NCBI GenBank assembly: GCA_016873255.1
Contig: VGXR01000019.1
Span: 1 to 41,795, forward strand
Source: Planctomycetota bacterium
GTDB taxonomy: Bacteria; Planctomycetota; Phycisphaerae; Phycisphaerales; SM1A02
DNA length: 41,795 bases
Direction: 5' to 3'
Part shown: piece after piece, positions 8,801-15,920 of the stretch
Layout: each line of letters begins with the position of its first letter
How positions within the stretch are numbered: the first letter of the stretch is position 1
Program-made: the position numbers and the translations under genes
The notes under the pieces: model-generated
What the model was told of the DNA's origin: nothing
Seen by the model: the letters and a program-made list of their open reading frames with translations, nothing else
The model's database searches: none

Positions 8801-9638
8801 GATCACGGCGTTCGGCCGGGAACGCGGGGACCGGCGCTGGCATCGACCGCCGGTGGGGCTGATCGCGGCCTGGGCGCACGAGGCGTTCGCGATTGCGCTT
8901 GCCGAGGAAGTCGATGCGGAGATCCGGATCACGGTGATCGACCCCGACGATGGGCGCCAGATCCTGTCGTGGACGTGTGCGCTCGCCAGCGAGGTCCGCT
9001 GGATGCGCTTCGCCGCCGGCGGGCTGCTGGTGGTCGGCACCGACGACGGCATCGAGGCACGCCGCATCGCCGGGGGCGACGAGGGCTCGCCCTACTGGAC
9101 CCTCGACTCCGTGGATGCCCGGGAGTCGGCGCGGGGCTGGACGCCGCTCGGCATGGTCGCGGTGCTGGACCGCTTCGATGGCCTGCGCGCGGCCGATGCC
9201 TGGTCGGGCCGGTTCCGCGGGGCCGACCTTGCGTCCGCTGCACGGTCGCCGGTGCGCGACGTGGTGGCCGGTGCCGGTTGGATCGCGGGGATCCGCGACG
9301 ACGGCGTGGACTTCCTCGACGGGACGGGTCGTCCGATCGGCCGCGATGCGCCCGGCGCGGAGCGTTCGCTCGTGGCGGCCGCGGCCTCTGCGGACCGACT
9401 CTTCGTGCTCGATGCCGGCGTCGAGGGTTCCGACCCGGTGCCGATGCGCTTCGGCGCGCTGCTGCACTCCCTCGCGGCCGGGGATGGCGGTCGGGAGCCG
9501 GAGCCGCCGCTCCTCGTCCGGATGCTCGGGCAGCGGCCGGGTTCGCTCCGCGTGATCGACGGCGGGGTGGCCGTCTCCAACGGCACCTCCATCCAGGTCT
9601 TCGAATTTTCTCGCCCTTCCGCCGTCCCGGGCCGATGA
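5817..9638 (+). CDS. Large secreted PQQ-like beta-propeller repeat protein
   Basis: A 1,273-residue protein. The ATG at 5817 begins a clean Sec signal peptide (hydrophobic A/L core ending A-L-A-Q, about residue 26). The frame is open upstream, but that extension has no signal and overlaps the divergent lipoprotein gene. The body holds two sets of PQQ/BamB-like blades, recognised by strands such as I-R-A-F-D-R-L-G-G-R-A-L-W, V-A-A-V-D-P-W-D-G-F-I-R-W and I-T-A-F-G-R-E-R-G-D-R-R-W. An alanine-rich helical section (roughly residues 600-850) separates them. Such propellers usually serve as periplasmic scaffolds or, if PQQ is bound, as dehydrogenases. I see no quinoprotein dehydrogenase cysteine pair or haem motif, so a structural role is more likely. 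No Shine-Dalgarno is evident. Confidence 0.8.
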   Translation: MTRLPRPIPVIAALLAALASAPALAQELAVAAVDDSPSAQLALEQAMDQARANPREAVRLLAAALDAGPLRLVRAGADPDLFVTVSRRVHGVLAADAALRTAFRRELDPDADERLARGELEFLVERRLDTRAGVRACIALAERALVRGRFSAARGLLDRIAGHDLVDGDLAAHVARLAGECARGPASPAGPVPQSFDPSFASARWGETWRIAFDGGAVPAVADERARPGDAPLPRSMPVTDGDRVFVSDGGAIRAFDRLGGRALWSVPLDGNEGLGSLRMLGAGPCGVVGFAVNAGPARTAQPRVVCIDPATGAVRVDARLDRAGAPADLDGIVPEGTPLEVDGRIITAARRTSPRLETVSWLLSVDASGSASVPWARALATTGSVRVGTSRISESPVLAGGVLYVATATGAVAAVDPWDGFIRWLRRFPVPVRDAGVRSDSLDVIMPAVAGDRVIALTPDRARLVTLSAVDGTAISEVPTAADAGLSLPTSLVGDPASGLVALVGERLACVRAEDPGVALWTLPEDVRVRGRIRFASTGDPASPVLVVPLAQDLLFIDARTGAERLRLRLAGAGGANVACAGNQLVAAGTSTLSGWMPVSEAERIVRARMAGSTAAGDALALAALARQVRSGPMAAEAAREAVRRSRGESDAVRAEVFEALLSLDALELAEGADRSALDAAVDAAAVAAGEEVRGGFVRAQRALRRGDVRAAVQIAVQTTVSAPEGTLVPHVDGLASPEAECRRITRDARAADAGAAAVLDSAVSAAVASAPAPARERMIRMAARIGAGTAAGDRALAALVAASTEPDARRAAARLARECAVLGARADESVARALALPVSALQPPAAPAVLSGEPMRAIECSGRLPRMGAGAAPIGGGFLSLDGDRLVMRTAPAYSPRWQAPAGGSDATVLATSPDIIVCDDALGGSGRLTCISPDGVLRWSAEPERSTEAAPAVNDPPLGEEPGLEPVRRLRGVGAAGFVGTATVAVLSGDGAITAFGRERGDRRWHRPPVGLIAAWAHEAFAIALAEEVDAEIRITVIDPDDGRQILSWTCALASEVRWMRFAAGGLLVVGTDDGIEARRIAGGDEGSPYWTLDSVDARESARGWTPLGMVAVLDRFDGLRAADAWSGRFRGADLASAARSPVRDVVAGAGWIAGIRDDGVDFLDGTGRPIGRDAPGAERSLVAAAASADRLFVLDAGVEGSDPVPMRFGALLHSLAAGDGGREPEPPLLVRMLGQRPGSLRVIDGGVAVSNGTSIQVFEFSRPSAVPGR

Positions 9639-9678
9639 TGGCGGGAACCGTTCCCGGCCCCACCTCCGGGGCCGGGGC

Positions 9679-9684
9679 TACACT
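9679..9684 (+). promoter_or_regulatory. Putative -10 box upstream of the acidic protein gene
   Basis: TACACT lies in the 119-bp gap between the PQQ-type gene and the acidic ORF, about 70 nt before the ATG at 9758. The same hexamer is found upstream of rpsO, ndk and the CoA-transferase gene. A GAGG ribosome binding site precedes the ATG. No convincing -35 box. Confidence 0.35.
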
Positions 9685-9757
9685 CCCGCCCGACTTGCTG
9701 CGTTGAGCCTTCGCCTTCACCCCGCGCCGTCCGCGGCACCCCATCACGAGGCAGACC

Positions 9758-10138
9758 ATGAATCCGTCGATCACCCTCCCCGAGCCCGAGCAACCCTGCG
9801 CAGAGGACGAGCTGGTCCTGTTCGGCCGTGGCCCATCCACCGCCGTGCTCGCCGCCGACGAGGACGAGGACGACGACTTTGTCTTCGATGACGACGATGA
9901 GGACGAGGATGACGACGAAGACGAGGATGGGGACGACGAAGAGAATGAGGACGACGAGGAAGAGGACGAGGACGACGGCGAATACGAAGACGACGAGGAA
10001 GAGGACGAGGAAGAGGACGAGGAAGAAGACGAGGACGAAGAAGAAGACGAGGAAGAAGACGAAGAGGACGAGGAAGACGACGACGACGACGACGAAGAGG
10101 ACGACGAAGAAGAAGAGGAAGAGGAAGACGAGGACTGA
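9758..10138 (+). CDS. Hyperacidic Asp/Glu-rich protein of unknown function
   Basis: A 126-residue protein with two parts. Residues 1-33 are an ordinary, mildly acidic segment with one Cys (14) and the string F-G-R-G-P. Residues 34-126 are about 86 Asp/Glu out of 93, broken only by F, V, F, G, N, G and Y. I believe it is translated. It has an ATG with a GAGG site at suitable spacing, a -10-like box upstream, an inverted repeat just after the stop, and mixed GAC/GAG/GAA/GAT codons rather than one expanded trinucleotide. There is no signal peptide, so it is probably cytoplasmic. Function is unknown. Highly acidic tails occur on histone chaperones, DNA-mimic proteins and metal or basic-protein buffers. 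The opposite strand reads as poly-Ser, which I take as a shadow. Confidence 0.7.
   Translation: MNPSITLPEPEQPCAEDELVLFGRGPSTAVLAADEDEDDDFVFDDDDEDEDDDEDEDGDDEENEDDEEEDEDDGEYEDDEEEDEEEDEEEDEDEEEDEEEDEEDEEDDDDDDEEDDEEEEEEEDED
9857..10135 (+). repeat. Purine-rich low-complexity tract (GA-rich, ~280 bp)
   Basis: The tail codons GAC, GAG, GAA and GAT make the plus strand very rich in G and A, with few pyrimidines outside third positions. It is a compositional island in otherwise GC-balanced DNA and may form triplex or unusual structure. Confidence 0.8.
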
Positions 10139-10167
10139 CCTCGCCTTGCCACCCCCGGAGCCCCCTG

Positions 10168-10195
10168 CGCCGGCCGCCTTGCGGCCGGCGTTTCA
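10168..10195 (+). terminator. Hairpin terminator after the acidic protein gene
   Basis: A perfect 10-bp inverted repeat (10168-10177 with 10181-10190, 3-nt loop) lies 30 bp after the stop and is followed by TTTCACTT. The T run is short, so it may be an imperfect intrinsic terminator. It also separates the convergent T2SS operon end at 10214. Confidence 0.55.
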
Positions 10196-10213
10196 CTTCC
10201 GGCGGCCCCCGTC

Positions 10214-11437
10214 TCACTGGGTTATCGAGAGCCGCAGCTCTGCAAACTCCGCGGTCCGGCTGCGGACCCGGAACGCCACGAGGGGCCGGCCGGGCGCCGG
10301 GGGCGGGCATGCAAACCATGATTCGGTCGACAGCGTCTCGTCCGTGCTTGTGGATCCAAGCCGGTGCCGCAGCAGGGCGTCGGCGGTGGTGACCAGCACG
10401 TTCCCCTCGTCCACGCGCAGCGCGGCCATCGAACCGCGTGGAAGCAATTCCGTTTCGGCGCCCGGCGCCCACAGTGCGGCGCGCCCGGCATCCGGCAGCC
10501 AGAGCGACATTCGGTCCGAGCCCGGCGGAGCGGCGTTCAGGCCTCCCACCGGCGACAGCGCGCGCACGGCCCACGAAAGCCCTCCGCGCACCGTGAGCGG
10601 CACGGACGTGCCCGCCGCCCCGCCGCCGTCCTCCGCGGGCAGGCCGTCGTCGCCGAACGGCATCCACGCGAGCGACACCGCGTTGCCGTCAAGGCGCAGC
10701 GCGAAGAGGCCGTTGCCGTCGCCGGCGAAGACCGGGAGCACCCAGCCCGACCCCTCGGGCGCACGGACCACCGCCTGCCGCCCGGCCACGCGGACCACCA
10801 GCTCCCAGTCGCCGCCCTCGGGCTGACGCCGGCTCCATGCGAGCGCACCGTCGGGCCGCACCGTGGCGTGCGCGTTGCACCATTCGTCGTCCGCAATCGC
10901 CTCGAGGCCGCCGCTCCAGCCTGCCATGGCGATCCAGCGGCGCCCGTCCGGACGCGGCCGCTCCACGAGGAAGCCGCGGTCCGTGGCGGCCCGGCCGAGG
11001 AGCCACGGGCCCTCCAACCGCGAGAGCGGCGCCCCGGGCGTCGCACGGTCGAGCGACACGGCCTCGATCTGCGTGTCGAAGCCGGCGGGAGCCAGCGGAT
11101 CACCCACTCGCTCGGGCCATGTCGCGGTGCTGCGCGCCTCCGTGGCGGCCTTGGTGCCATCGGGAGACACCACCGGGAGCGCGCCGCCGCCCCAGGGGAT
11201 GCGCGTGAGCGGCTCGAGCGCCACGGTGACCACCGGGACCTGCCGCCCTCGTTCGTCGTCGACCACGGTCCGCGTGGCATTGGGGCCAGGCTGCGATGCC
11301 AGGGTCAGCCGCTCCGAGCTGGCCAGTCGCTCGCGGGTGCAGCCCGGGTTCGCCGCCAACAGCACCGCGAGGGCGGCCCATCGGGCCGCCCTCGCGGGTT
11401 GAGAACGCTTCTCCTCGGGCAGTTGCCCCATGCTCAC
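10214..11437 (-). CDS. Putative lipoprotein with TolB/WD-like propeller repeats, last gene of the T2SS operon
   Basis: A 407-residue protein. The N-terminus has a charged start, the hydrophobic stretch A-A-L-A-V-L-L-A-A and N-P-G-C at Cys33. This suggests a lipoprotein, although Asn at -3 makes the lipobox weak. The mature part contains repeated strands with P-D-G or G-D-G turns (V-V-S-P-D-G-T-K, V-R-P-D-G-A-L-A-W, F-A-G-D-G-N-G), as in TolB-like or WD propellers. Its GTG start overlaps the gspD stop (GTGA at 11434-11437), so it is probably translated together with the secretin. An ATG two codons later is an alternative. A lipoprotein made with GspD could act as a pilotin or secretin-associated factor, but that rests on position only. 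I do not recognise a named family. Confidence 0.7.
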   Translation of the reverse strand: MSMGQLPEEKRSQPARAARWAALAVLLAANPGCTRERLASSERLTLASQPGPNATRTVVDDERGRQVPVVTVALEPLTRIPWGGGALPVVSPDGTKAATEARSTATWPERVGDPLAPAGFDTQIEAVSLDRATPGAPLSRLEGPWLLGRAATDRGFLVERPRPDGRRWIAMAGWSGGLEAIADDEWCNAHATVRPDGALAWSRRQPEGGDWELVVRVAGRQAVVRAPEGSGWVLPVFAGDGNGLFALRLDGNAVSLAWMPFGDDGLPAEDGGGAAGTSVPLTVRGGLSWAVRALSPVGGLNAAPPGSDRMSLWLPDAGRAALWAPGAETELLPRGSMAALRVDEGNVLVTTADALLRHRLGSTSTDETLSTESWFACPPPAPGRPLVAFRVRSRTAEFAELRLSITQ

Positions 11438-14181
11438 TGCGGCTTCTGCTGCTGCGGGGCCGGAGGTGCGGCGGGAGCCGGAGCCGCGGGCGCCGGCGCC
11501 TGCTTCTGGTCATCGGGGATGTCGATGGGCTGCAGCGGTTCCTTCGGTCCGGCGTCCACCGTCCCGTCCTCGCTCAGGAGGTCATGCTTGCGGATCAGGT
11601 CCTTCGACATCTCGGCGACCGGCTTCGCCAGCTCGCGCAGGCGCTTGCGCTCCTCGGCGTTGAAGTTGCTGTCGTTGGCGTCGGGGTTGTCCACCACCAG
11701 CGGCGTGACGAACACCAGCAGCTCGGTCACGGCCTTGGTCTCGCTGGTGTTGGCGAACACCCAGTCGAGCACAGGGACGTCGCCGAGGAGCGGCACCTTG
11801 TTCTTGATCTTGTTCTCCGTCTCCTTGCGGATGCCCGAGAGCACGATCGTCTGACCGTTCTTCACGGTCGCCGTGGTGTTGGTCTGGCGGCGGTCGATGA
11901 TGGGGTTGCCGCCCACGCCCTCGGGGCTGGTGACGTTCACGTTCGACAGCAGCACCTCGATCTGCATGTTGACGTTGCGGTCCTTGGTGATGCGCGGGCG
12001 CACGTTGAGGCCGATGCCGACCGGGATCTGGTCGAAGTTGGCCTGCACGCCGCCGCCGGTGTTCAGGTTGCTGAGGCTGGAGGCCTGGAAGGGCACGTCC
12101 TGGCCCTGGAAGAACTTCGCCTCCTTGTTGTCGCTGGTGAAGACGCGCGGCTGCTGCAGGATGCGCACCGTGGTCTCCTGGGCGAGGGCCTGCAGCACCA
12201 CGTTGGCGCTCACGTCGAAGGAGAGGGTGCTCGTGCCGAGGTCGGGCGGGAAGATGTCCGTCTTCTCGCCGGTGAAGATCGGGTCACCGGAGATGATGAT
12301 GGCGTTGTTCGGGTTGGTCGGAGCGACGTTGTTTCCCCACTTCACGCCGAGCTGGAAGTCGTCGCCGAGCTGCACCTCGGCAAGCACCACGCTGATCATG
12401 ACCTGCCGCCCGGGGCGGTCGAGGTCCTCGATGATCTTGGCGAGGCTCTGCTGGATCTCCGGCGGCGCCAGGATGAGGAGCGAGTTCTGGCCGGCGTTGG
12501 GAACGACGCGGCTCTTGCCGACGAGCGCGCTCACCTCCGCCTGGTCCTCGCCCGCGCCGCGTGCCGTGGCCCACGGGAACTGGATGCCCTGTCCTGCGCC
12601 CGCGCCGCCCTGCTGCGCGCCGCTGGTGAAGGCGTTGGTGTTCGAGGTCCCGTTATCTCCTCCGCTGGCGACGTTGAAGTCGATGCCGCTGAGGCCCTCC
12701 TCGGGCGCGCGGATGGTGGCGGAAGCGCCGCTCTGCGCCAGCAGGGCGTTGAGGATCTCGGCCAGCTCGATGGCGCTGGCATGCTTGAGCGGGATGTTCG
12801 TGGGAAGCCCGGCATCGAGCGGCCGGTCGATCTCGCCGATCAGCTCGTCGAGCCACTTGAAGTTGTCGGGCGTCTTGCTCACCACGATGAGGCGGTTGGA
12901 GTCCGGGTACGCCTCGATGCGGAAGATGTTGGCGATCGCCACGTCGGCGCCGGACTCGCCGCCGCCGCCCCCGCCGATGCCCTGCACGCGCTGGACGCCG
13001 GTCTGGCCCCGCGCCCCCGCGCCGCCCGTGCGCCGCGCGCCGCCGCCGCCGCCCTCGAGGAGCGACTGCAGGACCGTCTGCACCTTCAGCGGGTCGGTGA
13101 ACTTCAGGTCGTAGAGGCGGAAGATCTCGCCCTTGCCGCCCGAGCTCGGCGCATCGAGCACGGAGATCAGCGCCTCGATCTCCTTCATGATGTTGGGCTC
13201 GGCGCGGATGGTCATGCTGTTCGTGGCCGGGAGGGTGGTCACGATCAGCTGCTCGCTGGTGCCCACCAGCTCGCCCTGCTGCTGCTGGCCCGGCACGCGG
13301 CCGCGGTTCTGGCCGGGCTGCTGCGGCTGGCCGGCGCGCGCGCTGGTGCTGCCGCCCGACGGCGGGCGCGCCGAGAACAGGTCGGTGATGATCGTCGAGA
13401 TGGTCTGCGCGTCCTGGTAGGCCAGCTTGATGGTCTTGGTGCGCACGTCAACGTAGGCGGTCACGTCGAGCAGGTCGATGAGCCGCTGCACGCGCTTGGC
13501 CAGCGCGATGTCGCCCTCGAGGATGATCTGGTTCGAGTTGTTGTCGACCTGGAGCGTGGAGTAGCTCGGCAGCGTGCCGTCGAGGCGGTCGTAGACCTGC
13601 TGCGCCTTGGTGTTCTTGATGCGGAACACCTTGACCACGATGTTGCCGTTCTCGGGAAGGTCGGTGATGTCGACGTCGGGCCCGAGCACCCGGGCCGGCT
13701 GCAGCGTGTTCAGCTCGGTCAGGTTGTCGATCAGGATCATGTCGTCCGTCTCGACGACGCCGAGGCCGTTGAGGCGGAACGCCTGGAAGATCAGGTTCAG
13801 CGCGTCGCTCTTGGGCATCTTGCGGTCGCTGACGATGGTGATCTTCACCGGTGTCAGCGCCGTCTGCTTCGGGATCACCACCTTGCCGGTCCACAGCGAG
13901 ATGGTGTCGATGAGCGTCTTGATCTCCTGGTCTCGGAACTGCAGGCCGACCAGTTCCTCGCCCGAGTCGGGCTTGCGGCCGGAGGCGGGGCCGGGGACGG
14001 TGTCCTGTGCGGCGGCGGGTTCCGGCGCCGGGGGCGGCAGTTCCATCGGCTGGTTCATCCCGCCGTCGCCCTGCGCCGGTGCGGCGGCGGGGTCCTGGAA
14101 GGCGGCGACTGCTGCCGTGCCGACGGGCGCCGCAAGCATCGCGACGAGAAGGGCGATGGAGGAGGGTTGGCAGGTCTTCAC
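11434..14181 (-). CDS. gspD: Type II secretion system outer-membrane secretin GspD
   Basis: A 915-residue secretin, which forms the multimeric outer-membrane channel of the T2SS. An N-terminal signal peptide (about residues 1-26) is followed by an Ala/Pro linker. The periplasmic N-domains come next, with an N0-like I-K-T-L-I-D-T-I-S start and N1-N3 copies of the V-x-x-I-x-x-L-D type. They carry Gly/Gln-rich insertions near residues 270-310 and 380-420. The C-terminal beta-barrel domain shows V-x-I-S-V-V-L-A-E-V and the secretin signature V-P-L-L-G-D-V-P-V-L-D-W-V-F. A Pro/Ala/Gln tail ends the protein. The start is GTG with GGAG seven bases upstream. 183 bp separate it from the previous gene, so it may also have its own promoter. 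Confidence 0.95.
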   Translation of the reverse strand: MKTCQPSSIALLVAMLAAPVGTAAVAAFQDPAAAPAQGDGGMNQPMELPPPAPEPAAAQDTVPGPASGRKPDSGEELVGLQFRDQEIKTLIDTISLWTGKVVIPKQTALTPVKITIVSDRKMPKSDALNLIFQAFRLNGLGVVETDDMILIDNLTELNTLQPARVLGPDVDITDLPENGNIVVKVFRIKNTKAQQVYDRLDGTLPSYSTLQVDNNSNQIILEGDIALAKRVQRLIDLLDVTAYVDVRTKTIKLAYQDAQTISTIITDLFSARPPSGGSTSARAGQPQQPGQNRGRVPGQQQQGELVGTSEQLIVTTLPATNSMTIRAEPNIMKEIEALISVLDAPSSGGKGEIFRLYDLKFTDPLKVQTVLQSLLEGGGGGARRTGGAGARGQTGVQRVQGIGGGGGGESGADVAIANIFRIEAYPDSNRLIVVSKTPDNFKWLDELIGEIDRPLDAGLPTNIPLKHASAIELAEILNALLAQSGASATIRAPEEGLSGIDFNVASGGDNGTSNTNAFTSGAQQGGAGAGQGIQFPWATARGAGEDQAEVSALVGKSRVVPNAGQNSLLILAPPEIQQSLAKIIEDLDRPGRQVMISVVLAEVQLGDDFQLGVKWGNNVAPTNPNNAIIISGDPIFTGEKTDIFPPDLGTSTLSFDVSANVVLQALAQETTVRILQQPRVFTSDNKEAKFFQGQDVPFQASSLSNLNTGGGVQANFDQIPVGIGLNVRPRITKDRNVNMQIEVLLSNVNVTSPEGVGGNPIIDRRQTNTTATVKNGQTIVLSGIRKETENKIKNKVPLLGDVPVLDWVFANTSETKAVTELLVFVTPLVVDNPDANDSNFNAEERKRLRELAKPVAEMSKDLIRKHDLLSEDGTVDAGPKEPLQPIDIPDDQKQAPAPAAPAPAAPPAPQQQKPQ

Positions 14182-14364
14182 AAGGTGTCTCCGGTCGGGT
14201 CGCCGGTCCGCGGCGAAGGCCTTTCGGCCACGTGGTCTTATCGGCTCCCGAGGGCCGGCGTTCGCAATCTCCGGCAGGGGTCAGACGCGGGCGGCGGTGC
14301 AGCCATTGCCGCAAGCCGTCGGGATGGGAAGGGTTTCGCCCCGGAGCGGTCCCGGGATGCCGCT

Positions 14365-15216
14365 TCAGCGGTTCAGGGCCTCCAGGTGCTTCACCAGCCA
14401 CTCCTCCTCGGTCTGGAGGCGCTGCATGGTGGCCGCGTCGAGGTCCGCCCGCTCACGGGCGGCGCTGACGGCCGCCAGCGCGGTCCGCGCGGCGCCGGCG
14501 TCCATCCGTCCGACGGCATCCTGGCTCACCGGGCTGGGCGCGGGGGCGCCGGTGCCGGCGGGCACGGCCGGGGAGGCGGTCAGGGTCGGCGTGCCGCCGC
14601 CTGCGGGCGTGGCCGGGGCTGGCGTGCCGCTGCCGGCGCCGGGGGCGGGTGCCACGGTCACGCCCGAGGGGGGCGTGGCTGTGGTGATCGGCCGGAAGAT
14701 CGTGTCCACGGGCTTCTGGCCCAGCGCGACGTCGTAGTCCTTGCCCTTGTGACGGATCTTGAGCGCCCACGGCGACACGATCTCCGTGACGGTGGCGCCC
14801 TCGAGTTCCTTGCCCACTTCGGTGGATCGCCCGCCCTCGAAGTAGATGACGGAGCCGAGCATGCCGATCGGCTTGGGCCCCGTGTACTCCGTCGGCGGCG
14901 GCGGCGGAGGCGGAGGCGGCGGTGGCGGCGGCGGCGGTGGCGGCGGCGGGACCTTCCGCTTCCAGTCCGGCGGCGCGAAGAAGAGCGATCGGCCCTCGAA
15001 GCGGCGCACGTAGAGCCCGTGCGTCTCGTCGTGCTGCGCGAGGAGCGGAGTGGTGACGTCCACGGCCTCCACGTTGCCCGATGGCCGGAACAGGTCGATG
15101 AGGAGCGGCACGCCATGCGAGACGATGACCACGGCACCCGCGCCGACGGCGATGACCGCCGCCACCAGCGTGCCCGACCAGCGTGCGCCCAAGGGCAGCC
15201 CGAACGGGAGGTTCAT
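14365..15216 (-). CDS. T2SS GspC/PilP-like inner-membrane protein with polyproline linker
   Basis: A 283-residue bitopic protein. One membrane segment (about residues 14-34) is followed by a periplasmic part, a run of 19 prolines (90-108) and a small beta domain. That domain has the PilP/GspC homology-region pattern: G-S-V-I-Y-F at the start, then V-T-E-I-V, then I-R-H-K-G-K-D-Y-D-V. In other T2SS/T4P machines this domain links the inner-membrane platform to the secretin. After a Pro/Ala/Thr/Gly linker, the last ~45 residues form a charged helical module also found at the end of the GspL-like protein. The frame is open further upstream, but the ATG at 15216 overlaps the previous stop (ATGA), which fixes the start. 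Assignment as GspC-like rests on fold pattern and operon position. Confidence 0.75.
   Translation of the reverse strand: MNLPFGLPLGARWSGTLVAAVIAVGAGAVVIVSHGVPLLIDLFRPSGNVEAVDVTTPLLAQHDETHGLYVRRFEGRSLFFAPPDWKRKVPPPPPPPPPPPPPPPPPPPTEYTGPKPIGMLGSVIYFEGGRSTEVGKELEGATVTEIVSPWALKIRHKGKDYDVALGQKPVDTIFRPITTATPPSGVTVAPAPGAGSGTPAPATPAGGGTPTLTASPAVPAGTGAPAPSPVSQDAVGRMDAGAARTALAAVSAARERADLDAATMQRLQTEEEWLVKHLEALNR
14893..14949 (-). repeat. Polyproline-encoding triplet run (19 codons)
   Basis: Nineteen consecutive Pro codons, mostly CCG with some CCT and CCA, inside the GspC/PilP-like gene. Ribosomes need EF-P to pass such a run efficiently, so translation of this gene should depend strongly on EF-P. Confidence 0.9.
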
Positions 15217-15920
15217 CGGCCCCCCCTTCCGCCCGCGGACTGCACCCAGGCCTCGATGGTGGCCTGCACGGTGATCTTCCGCGTCTGCTCGTTCTTGTCG
15301 ATCCGCAGCGAGGTGATGCCGTCGATGACCGGGTTCGACTCGAGGTCGGCGATGACCTTCGGCAGGTCCTCGGCCTTGGCCTCGAACTTCACCTCGGCCT
15401 GGAGGCGATCGACGGCGCCGCCGAGGATGCCCGCATCGGCATCCTTCACGCGCTGCCCGGTGCGGGCCTCGTAGCTGTACCCGCCCACCTTGTGCTTCCG
15501 CAGGACATCGTCGATGGCGCGCGCCAGCTCCTCGCGGCCGTTCGCCGCCGGGCCCGGGGGCGCCACCGGGCCGAAGGTCGCCACCGAGCGCCGCAGGTCC
15601 GTGGTCACCGTGGACTCGCGGCGCGCGCCGCGGTCGAGCGCCAGCTCGATGCGCTCGCTCTCGGCGGCCCACGCGCGCGCGGGTGCCCAGAGGAGCTCGT
15701 CGGCCACCAGCCAGCCGAGCACCGCGAGCGTGCCCGCCACCAGCCAGCGCTGGCGCGTGGGCAGGGCGTCGAACCTGCCGCGCAGGTCCGCGGCCTGCTC
15801 GCGCAGGCCCTTGCGCGCGACCTTGCGCGGGGCCTGTGCGGCGGACCCGGCGGCATCGGCGCCGGAGGCGGCGGCCGCATCGCCGGAGGCGACGCTCAGA
15901 TGTGTCGTTGCGTCGTTCAT
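15213..15920 (-). CDS. T2SS GspM/PilO-like inner-membrane protein
   Basis: A 235-residue bitopic protein. A cytoplasmic Ala-rich N-terminus with a basic patch precedes one membrane segment with W-L-V-A-G-T-L-A-V-L-G-W near residues 58-76. Then comes a coiled-coil-like helix and a ferredoxin-like periplasmic domain (about residues 120-230). The layout matches GspM/PilO, which dimerise with GspL/PilN in the inner-membrane platform. Sequence conservation in this family is low, so the call relies on topology, size and its place between gspL- and gspC-like genes. The ATG at 15920 overlaps the preceding stop (ATGA). A GTG at 15932 would add four residues. Confidence 0.7.
   Translation of the reverse strand: MNDATTHLSVASGDAAAASGADAAGSAAQAPRKVARKGLREQAADLRGRFDALPTRQRWLVAGTLAVLGWLVADELLWAPARAWAAESERIELALDRGARRESTVTTDLRRSVATFGPVAPPGPAANGREELARAIDDVLRKHKVGGYSYEARTGQRVKDADAGILGGAVDRLQAEVKFEAKAEDLPKVIADLESNPVIDGITSLRIDKNEQTRKITVQATIEAWVQSAGGRGGR

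Noticed and set aside
8929-10152. Long minus-strand frame reading as poly-Ser opposite the acidic gene.
   Set aside because: It is the complement of the Asp/Glu codons, runs Arg/Pro-rich through the PQQ-type gene and has no start signals or homology.
9828-10826. Lys/Thr/Arg-rich plus-strand frame over the acidic gene.
   Set aside because: It is the +1 reading of the GA-rich tract and continues antisense into the lipoprotein gene. The acidic frame has the better start and a terminator just after its stop.
11296-15474. 1,392-codon plus-strand open frame opposite gspD and its neighbours.
   Set aside because: The opposite strand carries clear T2SS genes. Composition is that of a GC-rich antisense shadow, with no recognisable domain.
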